This document shows, piece after piece, positions 8,376 through 13,538 of a stretch of 13,538 nucleotides of DNA. A program made the position numbers and the translations under genes. Source of the stretch: Stephanodiscus triporus. Lineage: Eukaryota; Bacillariophyta; Thalassiosirophyceae; Thalassiosirales; Thalassiosiraceae. The DNA is taken from the NCBI GenBank assembly GCA_036939755.1, contig JALLAZ010000776.1, forward strand, positions 1-13,538, read 5' to 3'. Numbering within the stretch: position 1 is the first letter of the stretch; every line of letters starts with the position of its first letter. The notes under the pieces were generated by a model. It did not search any database, was not told the DNA's origin, and saw only the letters and a program-made list of their open reading frames with translations.

Positions 8376-9125
8376 TGAACACGTTCCGCACGAGAGCGTG
8401 TACAAAGGGTGCGAAGCACGCTCCTGTACGGCATGCCTGTCCTCCTGGGTCAGAAAAGACAATCACATTGAGCGCGCACTAGAGACATTGTCACAACATA
8501 CTCTATACATATACATCTCATCATCACATAGCACTCTAGAATAAAATAACTATCAATGTGAAATGGGATCGATAGAATTATTTTGGCCGTATTAAGTATT
8601 AAGCTGCTCGATAGGCTTGTCGAGAACTGATCTTTTGGAGCAACTGCGCGCCATGGACAGTGACCGGCCTTGTCAACACCCTAGTGGCTTCGATATCATA
8701 ATTTGGCAAATATCACAACTGAATTTATTGCGTATGCATCCTCTTCGCCGTGTGAAGATGGCCTGATCAATGAGATGGACTTATCGCATAGCGACCAGCC
8801 GTTATATCTCCATATATTGTGTACTGCCATTCGCACTCGATCGCCATCTCTAAGAGAAAATGGCTGCAGCCAGCCAGAAAAAACTAGAATTTCGATGTAG
8901 TTGCACGTGGGGTGAAGCCCCATAAAGCGCATACTACTTAAATGGAGAACAATTAATGAAGCATGAAAAAGAATATCTAAGCCACATGACTTCATGTGCC
9001 GTGTTTTATCTCCAAGTCTACAACAGTTCTCATCCACCACACAGAAACGTCACATCATGATTCAAAGACACCATATGGATGTTACCAATCGAAGCGACAA
9101 TAGAGAACACCACCGCAGCTACGCC
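8376..9125. other. Convergent intergenic region, no gene supported
   Basis: This is the 3' side of both the Spc24-like gene (plus) and the dehydrogenase gene (minus), so it should hold both 3' UTRs. It is A+T-richer than the flanking coding DNA. A minus-strand frame without an ATG start (8696-9040, 114 codons) and short plus-strand frames overlap each other and match no family I know. A short hairpin (CTCGA...TCGAG) lies at 8607-8624. No tRNA-like fold was recognised by eye. Confidence 0.5.
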
Positions 9126-12100
9126 TTATGACCCAAAGACACCATTCATGATATCATCGTACTCTTTCTTGTGAATCTTAGACATTCCAGTGGCCGGCGC
9201 AGAGCTTACCATGCGTCCGACATACCGAGGGCGCTTTTCGTTCTTGTTGAGCTCCCTCGTCGCGGTCATCATGCGCGGCGCTATGTAGGCGTACGCACCC
9301 ATGTTCTTGGGCTCCTGCTGCGCCCACACAACCTCCGCGTTGTCGTACTTGGCGCAATACTTGGCAACCTTGTCAAAAGCGAAGGGAGCGATTTGCTCCA
9401 AACGGACGATGGCGACGTCTTTGCAACCGAGCGCCTCGCGCTGGGTAATCAATTCGTAGTAAATTTGACCAGTGCAGAATACCAATGTCTTCGTGACGTG
9501 CAAACAAGCGGCAAAAAGACATGGGTAAATAAGCGTGTCACGAACTCAACAAACTCTGTCAACGTGTTCGATTCCAATACATACCTTCACATTTCCCGGG
9601 TTGTCGCTAATTTCCGGATCTGCCTCATCAAATGCACGATGGAATATGGTTCCCGGTCCCATATCTTCCAACGTTGATACGCACCTCTTATTCCTCAGCA
9701 AGTTCTTCGGCGACACGACAATCATCGGCTTACGGAAATCACGGTGAACCTGCCTCCTGAGGCAGTGAAAGTAATTCGCGGGAGTGGTGATGTTCACAAT
9801 CTGCCAATTCGTCTTTTGGATTTGAGTGCGTTCATCAGGGGCCATGGGAGGGATGTGGTGCGGATCCTCCTCCACCATTTGGAGGTAACGCTCCACGCGG
9901 CAGGATGAATGCTCGGCCCCTTGGCCGTCGTATCCATGGGGAAGGAGCATCACCAACCCGCTCTGACGGAGCCATTTGTCCTCGCCTGCGGCGATGAACT
10001 GGTCGAGCATCACTTGCGCCCCGTTGACAAAGTCGCCGAACTGTGCCTCCCAGAGAATTAACGCGTTGGGGTTTTCCAAGGAGTATCCATGCTCGAAGCC
10101 GAGTACCGCGAACTCCGACAGGATGGAATTGCGCACCGTCAACTTCGCCTGTGTATCAGGAAGCCTCAGTTCTTCCAAGGGCGCGGACATGCTGACGACT
10201 TTGGCCAGGGAGTTCAGGGGGGTGTATTCTGCCTCGGTTTCTTGATCCTTAACCACGGCATGACGATGGGAGAAGGTGCCGCGCTGTACGTCCTGACCCG
10301 TCAAACGGACGTGGTTCCCCTCCAACAAGAGCGTCCCGAATGCCATGGCTTCAGCGAGGCCCCAATCAATGTCGACACCCGTCGTGGCCATCTCTTTACG
10401 CTGTTGAAAAATTTTTACCATCTGTCGATGTAATCTGAAATCTTCCGGTACTTCTCCTGCTTTCGTGCCGACGAATCGAAGGATGTCAATATCAACGCCA
10501 GTGGGTCGCCTACGACTGTGTTGCCTGGGACTCTTGAACCCTGACCACTTGGAACTCAACCAGTCCTCTGGTTTGGGCTTGTATGACTTGCTAGCAATCA
10601 AGTCCTGCTCACTGAAAAGAATAACAACAAATCGAACGTGAGGGGGATAAGAGAATGCAGGCAGGTGGAAAGGAGCATTTCGCGTTTCGGCACTCACTAA
10701 CTCTGCAGCGTGAAATCCCGGATTTCCTTAGCTTCCTCCTTCGTCATGGCCCCCTCCGCGATCAACCTCTTCTCGTAGATCTCCAGCGTCGACGGATGCC
10801 TCGTGATTGCCTTGTAGAGTTTGGGCTGCGTGAACATCGGCTGGTCCAGCTCGTTATGCCCCAGGCGACGGTAGCAGATCATGTCGATTATGACGTCGGT
10901 GCCCCACTCGTGTCGCCACTCAATGGCGGTCTCGAGGGCCCGACTCACGACCACCGGGTCGTCGCCGTTGCAATGGAAGATGGGGGCGTTGAACGCCTTG
11001 CCGAGGTCCGACGCGTATGGAGTGGACCGGCTGTTGATGGGATTGGTTGTGAAGCCGATCTGGTTGTTCACTATCACGTGTATGGTCCCGCCGACGTTGA
11101 AGTCGTCCACGCCGGCGAGCTGCATAGTCTCGTACACCACGCCCTGCCCCGCGAAGGCCGCGTCTCCGTGTAGGAGGATGGGCACGACGTTCCTCCTGTC
11201 CTCCTCGGTATCGCCGCAGTAGAACTGCTTCGCGCGGGCCTTGCCGAGCACGACCGGATTGACGCACTCGAGGTGGGAGGGGTTCGCGACGAGACTGAGG
11301 TGAATTTTCCTCCCGTCCGGGTAGGTACGATCCATGCTCGAGCCGAGATGGTACTGAGGAATGGGGGGTGAAACAGCGGGAATGGGATGTCGAGATAAAA
11401 TTAGTTACGACGGAAAAAAAAATCTCCTTGCCATGACGAGACTCCCATCCATCGTGTGCCTACCTTGACATCGCCGGAACTACCCCATTCCAACGAGCTC
11501 TTCGTGTGGGACTCTTCATCGTAGTGCGTGCCCTGGAATTCGCTGAATATGGTCTGCATCGGCTTCCTCATCACGTTCGCCAACACGTTCAGGCGTCCCC
11601 TGTGCGGCATGCCGATGATGAAGCTGTGCGCCCCGAGCTCGGACGCCCTGTCGATCGCGTCCTTCAGCGCCGGCACGATCGCCTCGCCTCCGTCGAGTCC
11701 GAATCGCTTCGTTGTGTTGAACTTGTTCGCGAGGAAATTCTCGAACGTGTCCGCGAAGCACAACCGTTCGAATATGTGCTTCTTCTTCTCGGCGTCGACC
11801 TTGAGAAAGTTCGGACTCTCGACGCGCTCGCGTATCCAATTGCACTGGTGGACGGAGCCGATGTGCATGTACTCGACGCCGATGGTCTGGCAGTACGTCT
11901 CGCGCAGTCGGTTGACGACCTTCCGAAGCGTGACCTTCCCCGGCATGTTCGTCAGGTCCTCGAGGAAGCCCTTGTTCCCGCCGGTGTGCATCCCCTTGAA
12001 GTTCAATTCGCGATCCAAGTCCTTCGCCGGATCGAAGCCGTGGAAGCCCACCGTCAGCGTGTCGGCGTATCCGTCCTCGTACTCGGACACGCCCCTCGCG

Positions 12101-12857
12101 ACGTCGTTCTTCGATCGGACGTTCCCCGGACGGAAGGGGAAGGATTCGTTCGTGTACATTTTCAGGGGATCGAGATTCGCGGAGCGGTGGCCGTTGACCT
12201 GGTACGCGCGGATGAGGTGGGCCACGCCGAGTGAATCCGGCGCGAGGGCCGCCCCGACGCTGGCGGTGTTCTTGAGGTTGCCGCTGCTAAGGACGATCGT
12301 GGGCTGGTTGAACGACAGCTCCTCCTCGGCCGACGACGTCGCCCCCCCCTTCCCGTCCGCCGTGCCCTCGAAGTACAGCCTCCAACTCTGTGATTCCATT
12401 GTTTTTTTTTGGGGGGGGGAGGGGGGATTGTCGGTTCATTCAGTATTCAGTCGGCGAGAAAGGGTGGCGCCTCCACTCCCCTTCACGCGCCGGAATGAAT
12501 AATAAGAAGGGGTATCGGAAACAAACTCACCTCGGGTACGGATTTGGGATCGTTCTCGTACATCTCCAGCATGGACTCGGCGTACAGGGCCGACGACGCC
12601 GACAGGAAATTGTCCGACCTCGTCGAGAACGTCGCCGCCGACGACGCGGCGGCCATCGCCCTCGCCGAGGAGGGGGACGTCGTACTATGCCCCCAAGGGG
12701 ACGCGTTGGTCGCGAGGGGGGTACGATCGAGGCCGGGATGGCGTCGTCGGGAGGAGGGAAGAAAGTCGGATTTCCGTCGGCGGAGGAGGAGGAGGGACGA
12801 CGACCGATTGGAAGACGCCGACAACGGCGCCGCTCGGAGGAGGGCTCGCGATGCCAT
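9126..12857 (-). CDS. OGDH: 2-oxoglutarate dehydrogenase E1 component, mitochondrial (five exons)
   Basis: The thiamine-diphosphate E1 subunit of the TCA-cycle complex that oxidatively decarboxylates 2-oxoglutarate; with E2 and E3 it yields succinyl-CoA in the mitochondrial matrix. Exons: 12531-12857, 11464-12387, 10698-11353, 9585-10611 and 9126-9488, totalling 1,098 aa and TAA, near or slightly above family size. Introns are 143, 110, 86 and 96 bp, all GT-AG; the last ends in GAAG. The ATG at 12857 gives an Arg/Ser/Ala-rich presequence (MASRALLRAAPLSASSNRSS) typical of mitochondrial import. An upstream in-frame ATG at 12917 would add 20 mostly Arg/Lys residues. Landmarks: N-terminal helix with NDPKSVPESW (102-111); PHRGRLNVL (370-378); thiamine/Mg site GDAAF (480-484) to NNQIGFTT (513-520); RRLGHNELDQP (579-589); Pyr domain DWGLAEAMAFGTLLLEG (718-734) with likely catalytic Glu723; GQDVQRGTFSHRH (741-753); HGYDGQGAEHSS (861-872); C-terminal RYVGRMVSSAPATG. 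No frame break or stop was found. Confidence 0.97.
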
Positions 12858-13070
12858 CTCGTTTGCCTCTCCCTTTTTTGTTCTCCTTCTTCTTGTTCGT
12901 TCTCGAGTTTTGTCCACTGATGGAGTGCTTGAAGGCCTGAGTTGATGATGGACCTCAACGGCCCGGAAGACGGCGGTTGGATTATCATCATACGATACGA
13001 TCTCTTCTTTCCGGATTTTTTTCCCTTGTCTTTTTTTTGTTGCGTGACGCGCTCGGAAGCTAGATACTTA
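12858..13070 (-). promoter_or_regulatory. 5' flank of the dehydrogenase gene
   Basis: About 213 bp between the dehydrogenase start codon and the palindromic element; the presumed promoter and 5' UTR. The octamer TACGATAC lies at 12991-12998, and its reverse complement lies at 13149-13156 inside the neighbouring element. A bZIP-like TGACGC is at 13045-13050 within GCGTGACGCGC, and two T-rich runs (A-rich on the gene's strand) lie at about 13015-13040. The upstream ATG at 12917 is also here. Functional roles are inferred from position only. Confidence 0.4.
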
Positions 13071-13538
13071 CTGTACATTTGACCTCAATTGACAACTTGG
13101 TTTCTGAATTCGAGAATTCCAACCTCAGACCCACTCAGATATATTATTGTATCGTAAGTAGGGCAGGTCAAAAAAATAGGAAGTCCCACTTTGGGGAATG
13201 GTTGTGTTATGGTTGATCGTTGTTGTTACTTAAGAAAAAGCACCTCTTTACATAACAAATTTGATTTTTATTTCCAAAATACTTAAGCGGATTTCTAATT
13301 TAGATTTTTAAATTTACCTAAGTAAAAAATCACATCTCTCTTAAAACACAACAAATGAATTGGGGGAGCTTATTTCACGGCCCCTGCCCATGGGGTCGAC
13401 AGTGGCAATAGTTTATACCACCCTCAACTCAATGGGGGGTGGTACAACTTATTAAGTTTGGTTGTGGCCCTCCTGACCTAAAAGCCGAGAAATAAGCTCC
13501 CCCAATTAAGGGGTGGTCAATTGAGGTCAAATGTACAG
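13071..13538. mobile_element. Palindromic MITE-like element with 23-bp terminal inverted repeats
   Basis: The first 23 bases (13071-13093, beginning CTGTACATTTGACC) are the exact reverse complement of the last 23 (13516-13538), defining a 468-bp unit. A second perfect inverted repeat of 19 bp (13358-13376 with 13489-13507) and an 8-bp one (13416-13423 with 13437-13444) are nested in its right half, giving a strong foldback. No open reading frame of useful size exists inside, so the unit would need a transposase from elsewhere. The left flank ends in ACTTA, so a TA or TTA target duplication is possible, but the right flank is outside the window. The interior is A+T-rich. The termini match no superfamily signature that I recognise with confidence. 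It could also be a small palindromic repeat of another origin. Confidence 0.75.
13358..13507. repeat. Internal 19-bp inverted repeat with nested hairpin
   Basis: AATTGGGGGAGCTTATTTC at 13358-13376 is repeated as its perfect reverse complement at 13489-13507. Similarity continues a few bases inward in diverged form (CACGGC versus CTCGGC). Inside the loop, TACCACCC at 13416-13423 pairs with GGGTGGTA at 13437-13444. The right arm lies only 8 bp from the outer terminal repeat, while the left arm is 264 bp from it, so the element is asymmetric: one long A+T-rich arm and one hairpin-rich end. Confidence 0.85.

Noticed and set aside
8696..9040. Minus-strand 114-codon open frame in the convergent intergenic region
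   Set aside because: It opens at a GTG, not an ATG, matches no family I know, overlaps opposing frames, and lies where two 3' UTRs are expected.
12544..12945. Plus-strand open frames across the first dehydrogenase exon
   Set aside because: They are antisense to the presequence exon, which has clear family context. The long antisense frames elsewhere across the dehydrogenase (for example 11506-12502) are likewise G+C-driven shadows.
13071..13538. LTR or solo-LTR interpretation of the right-end repeat
   Set aside because: The terminal repeats are inverted, not direct, and there is no TG...CA-bounded direct repeat.
1..13538. CRISPR array, bacterial operon or phage island
   Set aside because: No regularly spaced direct repeats, the genes have introns, and the proteins are eukaryotic (mitochondrial E1 with presequence, Spc24-like, RPA70N-like).

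Overview
The window looks like nuclear DNA of a single-celled eukaryote, most likely a diatom or another stramenopile. The evidence is short (about 80-290 bp) mostly GT-AG introns in compact genes, a mitochondrial enzyme with an Arg/Ser-rich presequence, a kinetochore protein, and two families I recognise from memory of diatom genomes: the retrotransposon polymerase and the UvrD-like helicase. The taxonomic call is an inference and was not tested by search.

Layout. (1) 1-2160, minus strand: part of a non-LTR (LINE-like) retrotransposon. An apurinic-type endonuclease domain and the start of the reverse transcriptase are in one frame. The reverse-transcriptase core lies in the next frame after a small internal deletion, so this copy is dead. 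It runs off the left edge. (2) 2492-about 4579, plus strand: a decayed gene that encoded several ubiquitin/SUMO-like domains followed by a domain resembling the N-terminal OB fold of replication protein A large subunit (RPA70N). Three in-frame stops interrupt it. (3) About 4688-7477, plus strand: a UvrD-like superfamily 1 helicase pseudogene of the TRANK1-like type, with three exons, two frameshifts and one nonsense codon. (4) 7731-8375, plus strand: an intact small coiled-coil gene whose C-terminus matches kinetochore protein Spc24. (5) 9126-12857, minus strand: a complete five-exon gene for the E1 component of 2-oxoglutarate dehydrogenase (1,098 aa), convergent with the Spc24 gene. (6) 13071-13538: a sequence with perfect 23-bp terminal inverted repeats and nested internal palindromes, about 213 bp upstream of the dehydrogenase start codon. 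It is a probable non-autonomous foldback/MITE-like DNA transposon, and its right end coincides with the window edge.

How the parts relate. The two intact genes are ordinary housekeeping genes (TCA cycle and chromosome segregation). The left half is a decay zone of retrotransposon, ubiquitin-like/RPA70N gene and helicase gene, all carrying disabling lesions. The most unusual items are the ubiquitin/SUMO-like plus RPA70N domain combination, the fact that every in-frame stop in the two host-type pseudogenes could come from one C-to-T change, the palindromic element beside the dehydrogenase promoter, and the octamer TACGATAC (or its complement) recurring in the 5' flanks of three genes.
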